Below, piece by piece: positions 11,281 through 22,838 of a DNA stretch of 64,000 bases. Both the position numbers and the translations under genes were made by a program. Every line of letters starts with the position of its first letter. Position 1 is the stretch's first letter. This stretch comes from Prorocentrum cordatum. Its lineage: Eukaryota; Sar; Dinophyceae; Prorocentrales; Prorocentraceae. The notes under the pieces were generated by a model. That model saw only the letters and a list, made by a program, of their open reading frames with translations. It searched no databases and was not told the DNA's origin. The stretch spans positions 237,501-301,500 of the forward strand of contig CAUYUJ010015496.1 of NCBI GenBank assembly GCA_963575745.1, written 5' to 3'.

Positions 11281-11895
11281 TTAGACGCAACCCCTGCAAC
11301 TGCTATTCCTGCTGGCCCAGGTCTCGAGAGTCTCGACGGCAGCGGGGAGGTCGGAGATGGGGAGCCCCGCGAGATCGGGGTCGGGAAAGGCGCATGGTAC
11401 GTCTTGAGGGGGGTTGGCGTGCCACACGATCCATGCGGAGACGGCGGCGCGCCCCTCCTGCCTGAGATAGTCGGCCCAAAACACCCCGAATGTTGCCAGA
11501 GCGTCCGCGGCCATATTGAGCCGTCTTCGGACGGCCTGCCACGTGAGCCGCCACCCCTTGGCTTCCAAGGGGCGGAGGCGTTGGTCCATTTGCCACACAG
11601 GTGCAGTCTCCTGCAGATCCCTGCGCCTGCCCCGTAGCGGACGGCGGCGAGGTTGTCGCCAACGATTCTGGCGGCCAGCGCACCGCCGGCGGACGCGTCT
11701 ATAGCGTCCAGTAGGCCTAACCCTGCCCCGCAGCCAGTGGTCTCGCCCACCTGGGCGCTGTCAGAGCCGGGAAGGGCGATCACGCACGAGGCGATCCTGG
11801 CGGGTGGCCCACCGGTGGTGGGGTGGTGCCAAAGTGCGGCGCCGGCTCCAGCCACTTTCGCCCTTCCGGCTATGGAGCGGGCTCCGCCATCGAAG
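11281..11895 (-). pseudogene. Conventional (linear) RNase H domain
   Basis: Order of motifs is the usual one: STFDGGARSIAGRAKVAGAG at about 11,895-11,845 (first Asp strand), QVGETTGCGAGLGLLDAI (Glu helix), ARIVGDNLAAVRYGAGAG (second Asp), then, in another frame, WRLTWQAVRRRLNMAADALA (last Asp). The frames break between the third and fourth motifs. In an RT element it would remove the RNA strand after reverse transcription. It contrasts with the permuted RNase H of LINE-1, -2 and -3. Confidence 0.65.
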
Positions 11896-12429
11896 GTGCT
11901 TTCGCACGGCCATTGGGCCCGGTCCTGATTCCTGATCGGGGATGGGGGAATCGCTGACGGTGACCTCCTGTCCGTGTTCCATGGACCAGGAGGCGATGAG
12001 CATGAGGCAATGCCTGCTGCATGTTCTGCAGAAGGTGCCTGACCAGTACGCGGTGGGACTGTCGTCCGTGACGCGGGGGCAGGGAAGCCACCCTGGCCGA
12101 GCTAGTAGCCACCCGGCGACCGCGTGGGTGGCCCGGAGGTGCAGGAGGTGCTGGCCGGGCAGGTTAGCGCCCGTGGCGGCAGCCAGCCTCCTGCAGTCGC
12201 CGCCAGCCCTGTTGGCCAGCCGTGTGCCGTGCAGGGTGGTGGACCCATGTATGACGCAGGGAGGGACGCCGTGCGGCATGCACTCCTGGCAGGCAGTGTC
12301 AGGACGCGTCCAGACGCTGTCAGCGTCGGTGCCTGGCATGGTTATGGTCATGTCGTCGTCCCCAGGGGCGTCGCTGGATCGGTCAACCACCATTCCGGCG
12401 CGACTGAGTGGCGCCGCGCTGTCTGTTTC

Positions 12430-12990
12430 CAGAGGCGCCCTGCCGAGCGCGACATGGTATAACTAGGAGACTTGGTGCGTAAATACGGCGAGTGCCCGCG
12501 CGTGGTCGCCAGGGGCGAGGAAGGCTTGCGGGAGCAGGTACGGTGCATCTCCAGGACACACCAGTGTCCAAGCCAGCGCGACTGCGGGGCATCATCCCCA
12601 CAGGTGCTCGCTGCCGGCCTCTCCCATGCCACACAGCGGGCAGGCACCGCACGGGCTAGGCGCCGAGCTGGGCGCTGCGCAGGTTGGGCCGCACGCGTTG
12701 CGGGTGTTGGCGGCGAGGGTACGGAGTCGCACAGGTAGGGCGCACTGCGGAAGCAGTGGCCACTTCGCTAGGGGACCTGCCCAGTGCCCTAGGCATCGGT
12801 TGCACCAGGCGACGCCTCGGTACTGGGCCGAGGCGGTATGCCATGCGTGATCGGCCTCGTATTGACATTCTTTACACTGGCGGGGGAAACGATCCTGAGC
12901 GCTACGCCATCTCGCATGTCCTAGGAGGCCGTTGGAGAGAAACTTGAGAATGTGGTAGGCAGCGGTGAAATCAGCCGCTTGAGGGAGGAT
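12430..12990 (-). pseudogene. Cys/His clusters between RT and RNase H
   Basis: One frame reads AYHILKFLSNGLLGHARW, then RQCKECQYEADHAWHTASAQ, WCNRCLGHWAG, and further on CGACPLCGMGEAGSEHLWG followed by an in-frame TGA and CPAVALAWTLVCPG. Two zinc-binding modules fit this (CxxC...HxxxH...CxxC and CxxC...H...C). The last resembles the zinc knuckle found after the RT domain in many LINEs. The TGA stands where Trp would be natural and is probably a point mutation in this decayed copy. Confidence 0.5.
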
Positions 12991-13029
12991 GTCCCATTCC
13001 CTCGCTTGTCCTGGGGCCCACCTCCGTTG

Positions 13030-15000
13030 TTAGCTGACCCTTGCGAACCAGTCATTGGCCGTGGTTCCACGTTGCTGGGCCCATGCGGCCGCGTAGAGGG
13101 CGCGGCCGAGGAGCCGGGAGGCGACGCGCGCGATCCACGCCGCCGCTCTCCGCCCGGGAGAGGCGCGTGCGTCGTAGAGCTCGAGGGTTCTGGACCGCAT
13201 CTTACTCATGGCCTTCCCCCAGGTGCCAGTGATCATAGCGTCAACTTCTGCGAGCGTCATGGCCCCCCGCGGTGGTCCCACGTGAGCCGATGTGCGTGAG
13301 ACCACTGCTGCGCCCAGGCACGGCCATTGTGACCTGACGCACGACGCGCCGAACGGAGAGTGTGCCATGATTCGCCTCCACCAGGCGTGATTGACGGCTG
13401 GGACAAGGGCAGTCCTGAACGCGCACGTACACTCATCCTGCCAGATCCAGGCGTTCCAGATGCCGCTTGGGCCGAGTTCGTGGGTGAGGATCCTCTTTGT
13501 CAATTCTGGAGCGAGGCCAATCACCACCGGTGCTCCGCTGGAGTGACGGTTAACCTGCACAGGGAGGGATGCACAGACACGCCGTAGATTGTCCAGTGCT
13601 GCAGGGAGCACGAGCCCCTGGCACGTGTGGACGTCGACGCAAAGTCCAGCCATGTGCGAGGCCCACGGAAGCAGGATGGAGGTGCGCAGGGCCTGCTCGA
13701 CGGTGGTAAGAAATGCAGCAAGGTCGTCCACGTACGCGGGGCATCTGTCCCCGGTGGCGGCAGATGTTGCCTCAATGACGGGGTCGTATGCCATGCACCA
13801 TGTGAGGGGGGAGGCGGTGCCGCTCATGCCGACGGACCGCAGTAGCCGCCTCCTTGGTCTGGCGTGGGTGCCCTTGCACGTCTGAACGTGTCTATGCTCG
13901 ATGAGGGCCACAAGGGCGTGTCTGAGCCAGGTTGGGAGCCCTCAGCGCCGAAGTAACTCCTCTACCCATTGTAGGGACAGTCTCTCGAACGCTTTGCTCT
14001 GGTCGGCGAATAGCGCCGCCGTAGCAGTGGACGGCGAGGCCTCCGCCACTGCCCCCCTGATGTGGGTGTCTACCAGGGGGCCGTAGTCCCCCAAGAAGTG
14101 ATGCCAGGCAGCGCCAGGAGGGGGGTTGAGGGCGGGTGCTTTGCCGAGATGGTCGGCGGCTGCAGTGATGCTGGGCCCGTATTGTCCACCTCTCTTGGCT
14201 GCTTGATCTCCTGAGAGCTGAGGTTTGATCAGTCGCCCGAGCAGGTCCGCCAGGGATGCGCCGAATAGGCGACGCATGCAGGTAGGCAACTGCAGGGGCG
14301 CAGGTCGTTGGTGCGCTCGGCGTCGGGGATCTTCAATATCCACACTAGGAGGTCCACGGATGGGCCGAGGACTTGCTCGAGGCGCCTTGGGTTCGCATGG
14401 GCAACGTGCCAGGCCTGGGCCAGGAGGCAGGCGACGAATCTGGAGCCCGGGTGGTATGCTTCGCACGGTTCGCCGTCGATGCCAGGTGCGCTTCCTGCTG
14501 GGTTCAAAACGACGGCGGCTAGGCGGCCCCACCGTGGCGCAGGGAGGTCCGGTAGGTGAGTCGTGCGTCCACCCGCAAAGTAGGAGTCCAGGAGGCGTGT
14601 GTGGGCTGGCGGCAAGGGTGGCACCGACTGCCAAATGCCTGCTCGGCTGTTCCATAAGACCTTCTCCATTCTGGGGGCGGTGTCGTTCCAGCGGTCGTCG
14701 GATCCTCGCACCCCTCTAAAGAGTGTGTCCTCTTGAATCTCTCCCGACCAATGCGGTAGTGCGGGGCAAGCTGGGACCTTTCCACGCCAGCGCCACGTTG
14801 CCACGGGGTCAGCTGGGTCGCCCGTCGCTGGGTCTGGTCAGCGCGCCATCTGGTCTCCCAAGCGGCTGCCTCGCTGGGTGACAGGTCGTTGCCGCTCCAT
14901 CCTGCGCTTGTCATCCATGCTGCAAAGGGCCCCGTCGGTCTGAACGCCCTGGAGCCGCTTGCGGCCCTTCGCAGCTGCACGCCCATCATGGGGACCAGGC
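13030..15000 (-). pseudogene. LINE-type reverse transcriptase, motif C YVDD, 5' truncated
   Basis: Four overlapping frames carry a complete set of RT motifs in order: SAPGIDGEPCEAYHPG (motif 1 region), LLVWILKIPDAERTNDLRP (motif 2), LFADQSKAFERLSLQWVEEL (motif A), SVGMSGTASPLTWCMAYDPV (motif B), PAYVDDLAAFL with YVDD at 13734-13723 (motif C), then thumb-like sequence to a stop at 13030. It would copy element RNA into DNA by target priming. It is broken by at least three frame changes. The 5' edge at about 15,000 joins repeat DNA, so no endonuclease is present. Confidence 0.75.
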
Positions 15001-15528
15001 GACGTTGGTTCAAATGTTTTGATCGAAATACTGCACCTACAGCCTGAGAAATGCACCATCAAACCCGCCATGATCGACTTCAGGGAACAGGAATCTGGAT
15101 TATCAAAACGAATTTCAAATATCCCACGAATCTTTTTTTTATTGTCCGTTCTGGTCGGTCGGCCAACTAGCTCCACCCCGCGCCCGAATTTCTCTTGGTT
15201 CATCTGGTCCAAGAGCTCTACGTGGTACACTGCTGCAGTTGAAGCCAGAGCTACGTAGCTTGCTTCTTGCACAAAACCGGCATCATCTCGAAAAATACGT
15301 CTCGACGACCGACGGTTCCCGGAAGTGTTTTGATCAATATACTGCACCTAGAGTTGTGAGAATTGCACCATCGAACGCGCCATTATCGGCTGCAGGGAAC
15401 AAAAAATCTGGATTCTGAAAACGAGTTTCCGAATCTCTCACTATCTTCGAAAAACCGACCTCAGGTCATCACATTGTCCGTTCTGGCCGGGTCGGCCAAC
15501 TAGGAGCCGGCGGTAAACCAACCAGGTT
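15001..15528. repeat. HP3-type repeat fragments with an S module
   Basis: Contains two copies of the HP3 body (AAATGTTTTGATCGAAATACTGC at about 15,012 and GTGTTTTGATCAATATACTGC at about 15,330), a diverged S module at about 15,169-15,232, and at 15,504 a hairpin left arm GAGCCGGCGGTAAACC that is interrupted by the next feature. No gene. Confidence 0.6.
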
Positions 15529-15614
15529 TTTTTGGCGGTTTGCGGTCCGACCACGGGGCCCTACAAGGGCGGTCGGGTTGGTGCAGCCATCCCCTGTGGG
15601 CTGGATGTACCCTC
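15529..15614 (-). mobile_element. Short insert in an HP hairpin loop
   Basis: The hairpin left arm ends ACCAGGTT and its right flank resumes GGGACCCTCGTAGAGCT; between them lie ~86 bp starting (plus strand) TTTTTGGCGGTTTGCGGTCC. Read on the minus strand this ends ...GGACCGCAAACCGCCAAAAA, like the 3' ends of the other inserts at this site. It is best read as a strongly 5'-truncated retroposon. Confidence 0.5.
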
Positions 15615-15794
15615 GGGACCCTCGTAGAGCTACTAAAGCACGAAGTCCTGATCAGAATTGGACGAGAATTCAATATCAGCTTAAAAACTCGAAAACAAGT
15701 GTTCAGTACTTCGCAGAGCAAAAAACTTCATGATCCCAGTGCGACCCTACCTAGGAGTTGGAGCCCCTATGACAGCAGCATTAATAGTAACAGT

Positions 15795-16410
15795 AAAGCT
15801 AAGCTAAAGCTAAGCTGCACCTAAGCTACAGCTAAGCTAAAGCTAAGCTAATGCTAAGCTAAAAGCTAAGCTAAAGCTAAGCTAAAGCTAAGCTAAAGCT
15901 AAGCTAAAGCTTAGCTAAAAGCTAAAGCTTAGCTAAAGCTAAGCTAAAGCTAAGCTACAGCTAAGCTAAAGCTAAGCTAAAGCTAAGCTAGCGCTAAGCT
16001 AAAGCTAGGCTAAGTATAAGCTACAGCTAAAGCTAAATATGGGCTTAAGCTAAAACTAAGCTAAAGCTAAGCTAAAGCTAAGCTGAAGCTAAGCTAACGC
16101 TAAGCTAACGCTAAGCTAACGCTAAGCTGAAGCTAAGCCAACGCTAAACTAAAGCTAAGCTAAAGCTAGCTAAAGCTAAGCTAAAGCTAAGCTAAAGCTT
16201 AGCTGAAGCTCAGCTAAGGCTAAGCTAAAGTTAAAGCTAAGCTAAAGCTAAACTAAAGCTAAGCTAAAGTTAGGCTAAAGCCAAAGCTAAGCTAAAGCTA
16301 AGCTAAAGCTAAGCTTAAGCTAAGCTAAAGCTAAAGCTAAGCTTTAGCTAAAGCTAAAGCTAAAGCTAAAGCGAAAGCTAAAGCTAAAGCTAAAAGCTAA
16401 AGCTAAAGCT
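15795..16410. repeat. AGCTAA satellite array
   Basis: About 615 bp built from AGCTAA and AGCTAAA units, mostly arranged as AAGCTAAGCTAAAGCT, with a few one-base variants and occasional AAGCTT. Every unit contains the palindrome AGCT. No coding potential. Confidence 0.9.
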
Positions 16411-16470
16411 CCCAGGGGACTGGGGGAACCGCGGGGCGGGGACTGGGGGAACCGCCCGGGGCGCTTTCCA
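16411..16470. repeat. Two-copy G+C-rich direct repeat
   Basis: GGGGACTGGGGGAACCGC occurs twice, directly next to the satellite. Confidence 0.7.
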
Positions 16471-16499
16471 CTGCCCGGCCCCTTTTTAAGCTAGAGAGT

Positions 16500-17321
16500 A
16501 AGAACCCTTCTAGGCAGAGCCTAGGTAGGGAATAGAAATATCACAGCTACGAACATGAGAAGTTTACAGCCCGACGAGCCACAATATACTGCAGCTGCAG
16601 AGAACACTGTAGGTGTGCACCTGCCTCCCTGCCTAAGGTAAGTGCATGAAACGATTTATCATCTCGAAAAGTGCATCCCAACGGCCGACGGTTCCACCAC
16701 GTTTTTTGGGCAGAAATATTCCAGCTAGAGACCTGAGAATCGAAAATCTCATGGGGAAACACAACCCACTACTTGTTACAAATATAATGGTTCCCGAAAC
16801 GAATGTTCAAAACTCTCAGAAACTTCTGAAAACCGACACAAAGTTCCCACATTGCCCGTCTGGGCCGGGTAGGCCAACTAGCTCCACCCCGCGCCGGAAT
16901 TCCTCTAGCTCATCGAGGCCGTCAAATCTCTCACCTCTAGCGTCCAAAACCCGGATAGCAAAAAAAAACCTGACACAGAAAGCACACGCGCGAAAAGGCA
17001 GGCAAGCACACACGCGCACGGAAACACATACATATCCATTTGCAAACACAGGCAGAAGCGCACATGCGCACTAGGAGCCGGCGGTAAACCGTCAACCTTG
17101 GTTCTGCGGTTCTGCGCAACAGACGAACGCTACCAATGCTTCTGCATCAGTTTCTGCACGTACCAGCTCTGTAGCTCTCCTACAGCCTACAGAAAATGGA
17201 CCACATCTGTCAAGTTCACTCGAAGAATACAAAAAGTTTTGCAGACCTAGCCCGAGTAGCAGACCCAGTTCAGGCCCCAGAATTCCTCTAGCTTATCGAT
17301 GCCGGAGAGCTCTACGAGGTA
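16500..17321. repeat. Mosaic of HP3 body, S module and truncated hairpin
   Basis: HP3-like body with CGGTTCCACC...GCAGAAATATT at about 16,690, an S module start at about 16,879, then ~110 bp of sequence not seen elsewhere (lysine/histidine-rich by chance translation). At 17,075 a hairpin left arm runs into CTTGGTTCTGCGGTTCTGCG and then directly into a 177-bp unit. No gene seen. Confidence 0.5.
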
Positions 17322-18497
17322 TTACACGGCGCCGGCGGTAAACCCTCAACCTTTCTTACCGCCGGGGGACTCGCAGAGCTTCCTGACCACATATTATGCA
17401 CGAAGAAATAGCAGAGAACGGATAGTTTTTAAGCCCGAGCTGTTAGCAGATTGATCTCAGGCGTCTAGTGATATCCCATTGCTGCGCTGGGAGGAAGTAG
17501 CAGAGTACAAATCCGTTTTTGGCGTCTGCGTTCAAAACAGACTCAAACCAAGCGTCTAGATGCCCCTCTGATGTTTCGGCCGCTCGAGTTCAGTGATGCA
17601 ATTCAACATCGTTTCGAAAAAAATCAGTCGAATACGAATAACTTTGTGAACCTAGCTCGGATAGCAGACCGAGCTCAGACCTCTCGATGCAACAGACGAA
17701 CGATCCTGATGTTTCTGGATCGGTTTCTTTGCGCACCAGCTCTGTAGCCCTCCTACAGCCCGAGTTACGTGCGAAAACCGACAGCACTTCTCAAGATGAC
17801 TCGAAGGATACGAATAGTTTCGCAGACCTAGCTCGAGTAGCAGACCGAGTTCAGAGCTCTGGATGCAACGGACGAACGCGCCTGATCAGTCTGCATCCGT
17901 TTCTGTACGTAACAATCTCTGTCGAAATGACTCGAGCGGTACGAATAGTTTTGCAGACCTAGCTCGAGTAGCAGACCGAGTTCAGACCTCTGCATGCGAC
18001 AGGCCGACGCGCCTGATGTCTCCGAGTTGGTTTCTGTGATTACCAGCCCTGTAGCCCCCCTACAGCCCGAGTTAAGAACAGAAAACTGACAGCACCTCTC
18101 AAGATGACTCAAACAATACGAATAGTTTCGCGGACCTAGCTCGAGCAGCAGATCGAGTTCAGACCTCTGGGTTCAACAGACAAACGCGCCTGATGATTCT
18201 GAATTGGTTTCTGTAAGTATTAGTTCTGTACCTCTTCTATAGCTCGAGTTATCTTCAGAAAACCGTCACCGCGTGTCAAGATGACCCGAAACAGCCGATC
18301 CCGCCGCAGTGCTTTTTGACAGTAAAAGGTACCCGATCGAGTAGAGATCAAGACGGCGAGCGGGAATAAGATCGAATATCACAGGTAAAAAACTAGAGCT
18401 CAAACGAATTGTTGAATTTCGAGAACAAAATTTTCAACCGACCAAAAGTCAGTAAAAGGTCCGTCGAGATTTTTCTTGCCAACTAGCTCTCCAGCGC
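17322..18497 (+). mobile_element. HP1 element copy a
   Basis: Starts with hairpin CCGGCGGTAA...TTACCGCCGG and GGGGGACTCGCAGAGCTTCC, then an AT-rich linker (ACATATTATGCACGAAG), four to five 177-bp units (marker ACAATACGAATAGTTT), the conserved block ATCAAGACGGCGAGCGGGAA, and the tail CTTGCCAACTAGCTCTCCAGC. The terminal AGCTTCC hairpin is missing because another repeat begins at 18,498. Confidence 0.7.
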
Positions 18498-18965
18498 CCC
18501 GGAACGGGGAGCCGGCGGTAGACCGTCAACCAGGTTACAACCGGGACCCTCGTAGAGCTCTCGAGTGAACAGTGCCCTCACAATGATTCAAAATAATATT
18601 TCAGTGTAGTAAAAAAATGTTCCATTAATATTTTGTTTACATTAGAACTCGAGATCTCGATATTCAACAGCGCTAATCTACTACATGTGCAGAAATTGAT
18701 GGATAATGTATCTTGCTTGAGGCTGTTGTCAAATGCACGAGGCCATTATAATTTTGCAAAAGAAGAATTCCGACAGCCAACGGTCCCTCCACGTTTTCTG
18801 GCAGTAATATCACAGCTGCGGACCTGAAAATTTAATAGGGAAACGCGGCACAACCAAATCCACGTTACAAAAATAGTGGCTCCCGAAACGAATTTCCAAA
18901 TCTCTCATAATCTTCGAAAACCGACGCCAGGCTGTCACATTGTCCGCCCGTGCCGGGTAGGCCAA
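18498..18965. repeat. Decayed hairpin and unrelated spacer
   Basis: A decayed hairpin (GAGCCGGCGGTAGACC...GGTTACAACCGGGACCCTCGTAGAGCTC), then ~200 bp of AT-rich sequence, then an HP3-like body ending GCCGGGTAGGCCAACT. No gene. Confidence 0.5.
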
Positions 18966-19035
18966 CTGGGCGCCGGCGGTAAACCGTCAACCATTCTTAC
19001 CGCCGGGGGACTCGTAGAGCTTCCTGACCATATAT
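18966..19035 (+). mobile_element. HP1 copy b, left part (split by LINE-1)
   Basis: Complete hairpin (TAA type) and CTCGTAGAGCTTCC, then CTGACCATATAT where LINE-1 begins. The rest of this copy continues after 24,414. Confidence 0.75.
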
Positions 19036-19093
19036 TTGGTGTTTGGTCAGGCTACACAAGGCGCGTGCGCCCAAGCCTAAGGGCTAGAGCCAG

Positions 19094-22000
19094 TTAAATC
19101 CGCCTCCTCCGCTTTGCAGAGGAAATTTCTTTAACGATGTGCTCCACACCTGTGCACAGGCGCTCGGCAGCAGATAATTCTGCCTCCGTCACGGTGGCTC
19201 CAACATCAAACATGTAGGCTTTTGAGCTCACGAGTGTCCACGGGCCATTATCTGGAGCAACTTCAATCCAGTGACCTCCTGCGGCACCCTCACTGCTCAC
19301 TCCACCATCCCAGCATCCTCTGATGTATTTGATGTTTGTCCTATTCTGTTTGATGTAGTCGTGCTTGTAAATTCTGTAACAGTTTCCTTCTCTCGCATGG
19401 TGTGTAAGCTCATCAGCATAGGCATTGGCTTCCCTATAGATATGTTTCCAGAAATCCCTTCCGTACGTCGGGCATCGTATGTTGCGTTGTTCACTCACGT
19501 CATACATGATATTTTGTATCCTGGCGACCCGTTTGGCATACCCACTGTTGTCACAAGCCCAGACTCCCCTCAGCCATTGTACGACCGTCCTACTGTCACC
19601 GCACATTTCAACAGCAATCCCTTCCATCCCAGGATCCCATATCGTAGTTTGTTCATTTATAACTGCAAGGCGTCGGGCCAACTCGTCATCTGTCGGTGTC
19701 TTCGCAAACCCTCCCATCCCCCTCTCCTTACTCCTCCTCACAAACATATCCTGCACCTTGGGTATATGTGATATGTGTTCCACAAACTCCTCCCAATCCG
19801 TCGGTACAACGCACGTGTCGTGCCATAGAAGAGACCTCCATTTTTCAAAGGGTGCATGCCAGCTGCTCGCCACGATTCGCGGTCTGCCTCTGAGCCGTCT
19901 CGTTCCCTCCCTCGACATCGTCCGACTTACTGCCGCCAGCATTTCATCCCTCTGTACCGTCCACTCCCCCGATACGTGCAACATGGAGCGCAGCGTCTGC
20001 TGCCACGATTTGCTATACACAGCGGACGGCATGTGGCACTTGTATTGTGAGACCTCCACGGCAAATCCAAAGTTATATCTCACAACTTTCTCCACCAACG
20101 TCTTGACCCCCCCCCCCCTCTTTGAACATCTCCCTGGATCTATTGGTACTGCGATCCCTGAACTCCTCCCACGTTTCCGTCTCTTTTCTGTGTAATCCTC
20201 GCATTGTGTTTAGACATATTCCTTCAAAGCTTCTCAATATGTTAAGCACATGTTCATTACAGCTCCACCCCACACATCCATGGTATATAATATGTTGAAC
20301 TCTGCTCTGGTACCGTCTGAATTGTTCCCTCATGCTCACCGCGCGTGATCGATAGAATTTAATATCAGCATAGAAACACCGCCTGCCTGCATCAATACGG
20401 TGCCGCACTGCATGGAAATCCCTCGGGTTCGTCACAAATTTAACTCCCAGTATGTCACACTCACTTTTTCTCGGCAGAACGACCGCCTCACGTAATTGAT
20501 AGGGTAGGCTGGGGTCTCCAGCCCGCGCACAAATATCATCTCCCAGTTCACATACTAATGATTGTGGCCCCTGGTTCTGTCTCAGCCCAAAAAACCAGAT
20601 ACTCCAGACTCTCAATTTTCCAGTCCATGCCAGCCCGTCTGAGGGCCACGGTCAACATACTCACCACATTCCTCAGCTGACTCGCCGAGGCTGCCAACAG
20701 CACCACGTTGTCAGCCCATATGTAATGGTTGACAAGCGCCTGTTGTGCCCCCTCGCCGTCCAATCGTACTCCATAATGACATGCTTCCCATGATTCCGCA
20801 ATAGAAGCCCAAATTGCCTCCAACACAATATTGAAGAGCACTGGACCTTCTTTCCCTCCAGTTCGCTCCGACTTGTTATACAGGATCTCTTCACTGCACA
20901 CATCCTGGAAATCAAAAACTGCTGTGTTTCCAATCATAGGCTCCACAATTGCAATAATCAAATCTGTTGGATATCTCAGATGTTCCATCGCGCGGATCAC
21001 CACCGAGACAGTGGCATGATCAAACGCGTTCTTTATATCCATTATCCCCAGATGTACAGACTCGCCTTTTCCCAGAGAGTGGCATGACGTGTCATATGCA
21101 ATAGAGGAGCAGTCACATGATGAACTTTGTGACTCTTCTGGAATCCATATGTCACCAGTTTTTTGATATGTCCATGTTCCTCCACAAGAATAAGAAGGCA
21201 CGCCATGTACCACTTGCTCATAACACTTAACAGCGACATTGCACGAGTCTCCCCAAATTTTTGGACCATGCTCATTTTTGGAATCAACTGCACGCACAAC
21301 TTTCTCCACGAATCTGGTGACGGCTTTTTCTGAACATGAATTTCTTGAAATGAGCGTCGTACCAATCTCAATGCATTCCAAGGTATTGCTTTGAGAATCT
21401 CCGTCGCCAGGCAGGCCATCAGAGCCCGCTGCGGCCCCGCCCTTCAATCGGGCTCGAGCCCCCAGCAACACACCCATAGATATGACCCTGTTCGTAGTTC
21501 TGCCCTCTGCCTCCCACTTTGTCCGTAGTCGATGCAACTCTCTCTTTGCAGCTCCTCCCTCCCCATCACATGTATATGACCGTTGGACGTGTTTGTTGAG
21601 CTCCTCCACCCATCTTTGTTTATTTTCTGTCAGTATCCCGTCACACACCATTTCCTTGATACACCTACGGGGTCCATGTTTGAGGCCATTGGAGTCCTTG
21701 AGGAGCTGTTCCCGCCTGAACTTTATTCGGAGTGTTTTTGACGTCTCAATAGTTGTTTCCCACGCTCACCGAAGACACCCCTCCTTAACTCCGCTTCAAC
21801 GTCCACCAGTTGGTCAGGTTTTTTGATTGGTTTAGTATCCGCCCTGCCCTTTGTATGCCTACACATCGTCGCAGCACTCACAAGCATCTCTCCCACTGTT
21901 TGTATATTTATGTCACCCTGTTGGTTCATATGTTGCTGCACCTGCACGTCGGCCAGTGTACTGAACACATTCGCTGACTCATAATCCCCCGGGGCCCAAT

Positions 22001-22835
22001 TGATGAGGCTCGGGGGCCTGGGTCGCACGGAAGGCTTGCGCACCGACGCATGTTGTATCCTCACCCCTACCTTCGCATGATCACTGTAACGTGACGCTCG
22101 ATCCAGTGTAGGATCAACAAATTCCACCATGCATTCAAATGAACAGTTGATCCGAGCCACCTCGGTACCTGCAAATTGTGTCGGCACAAATACATAGTCC
22201 AACACCCTGGAGTAACTGCTGGTACTCCACGGCCTGTGCGTCACTTGTCGCACGCCGTAGGTGTTGGCTGCACAAAGACCCCAGTGATTCAGAAAGCGCA
22301 CGAGCATGTCCCTCCTCTCCTCATGATGCTTCGCCTCCGACCTCATCCACACCTCCTCCAATCCCCCTCCCGTGAAACCCAAGAGATTTGGTCCCAGCTC
22401 CGTCTGCGCATCTGTCCCCACAAACTGCAATACTTTTGACCCCTGGTATTGCTCACTACATAGTTGCATGCATGCACACAGCTTAGCTAGAACGTCACAA
22501 TGTTCATCGAGCCGATCATCTCCCCGCTGCACTGTGGGTAGGTACACTGAGGACACGACCACATATGCAAATTGTACAACTGCAAACCTCTCTCCACACT
22601 TACTGTCCGAGATAGTCGCCGCCCATGGGCCCCTGAAGGCCACAGCAGCCCGTCGGCACACACTGAAACGCACCTGCCACCCACATGCTTCAAATGCTTC
22701 CGATGGCATGTACTGGCACTCCTGCAAGCATAACACATCATAATGACAAAACTCCAGCATTGCTGGCAAAAGCTCGCTATTCCTCATGTTGACATTCCAA
22801 GTTGCCACCGCGAGCTGAGTGGCAGGTTGGCACCG
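19094..22835 (-). pseudogene. LINE-1 ORF2: endonuclease-RT-RNase H, frameshifted
   Basis: Starting just after the ORF1 stop, the same frame reads RCQPATQLAVATWNVNMRNS and an apurinic-type endonuclease (EEP) domain: VLCLQECQ, SSVYLP, RVLDYVFVP, YSDHAKVGV. That frame ends at 21723. RT motifs follow in a second frame: LGIMDIKNAFDHATV (A), RTGGKEGPVLFN (B), YIWADNVVLLA with WADN at 20718-20707 (C). Two more frames carry the thumb and the C-terminal domain: CGDSRTVVQWLRG, IYREANAYADELTHHAR, IRGCWDGGVSSEGAAGGHW, ATVTEAELSAAERLC, and the stop at 19094. At least three frame changes are needed to read it through. By family knowledge the product nicks target DNA and primes reverse transcription from the nick. 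Confidence 0.85.
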
Positions 22836-22838
22836 TCA
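22836..22838 (-). promoter_or_regulatory. In-frame UGA (UGA-CGG) between LINE-1 ORF1 and ORF2
   Basis: ORF1 ends AAT TGA CGG, and the next codons continue in the same frame into the endonuclease, with no ATG before the first strand ATWNVN. UGA followed by C is a leaky stop context in eukaryotes. Candidate readthrough site. Confidence 0.55.

Larger units (their letters stand above)
3360..15000 (-). mobile_element. Degraded RT-RNase H-zinc finger-helicase tract, 5' truncated
   Basis: One minus-strand stretch of ~11.6 kb in which successive blocks of protein-like sequence follow one another in the order RT, Cys/His clusters, RNase H, C2H2-like finger, SF1 helicase, Cys-rich and Pro-rich tail. 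The right edge at about 15,000 is abrupt: the coding tract meets the repeat sequence GGTTC-AAATGTTTTGAT, and nothing of an N-terminal endonuclease remains. Frames change every 0.3-1.5 kb throughout, so both halves look similarly decayed. Whether the helicase half belongs to the same element is inferred from strand, continuity and a 12-nt gap between the two open frames at 10,856-10,867; it could be a separate neighbouring gene. Confidence 0.5.

Noticed and set aside
17075-17120. Another LINE insertion in a hairpin (CTTGGTTCTGCGGTTCTGCG)
   Set aside because: The start looks like a LINE 3' end, but within ~25 bp it runs into a 177-bp unit and no right hairpin arm follows, so it may be a deletion product; not counted among the six insertions.
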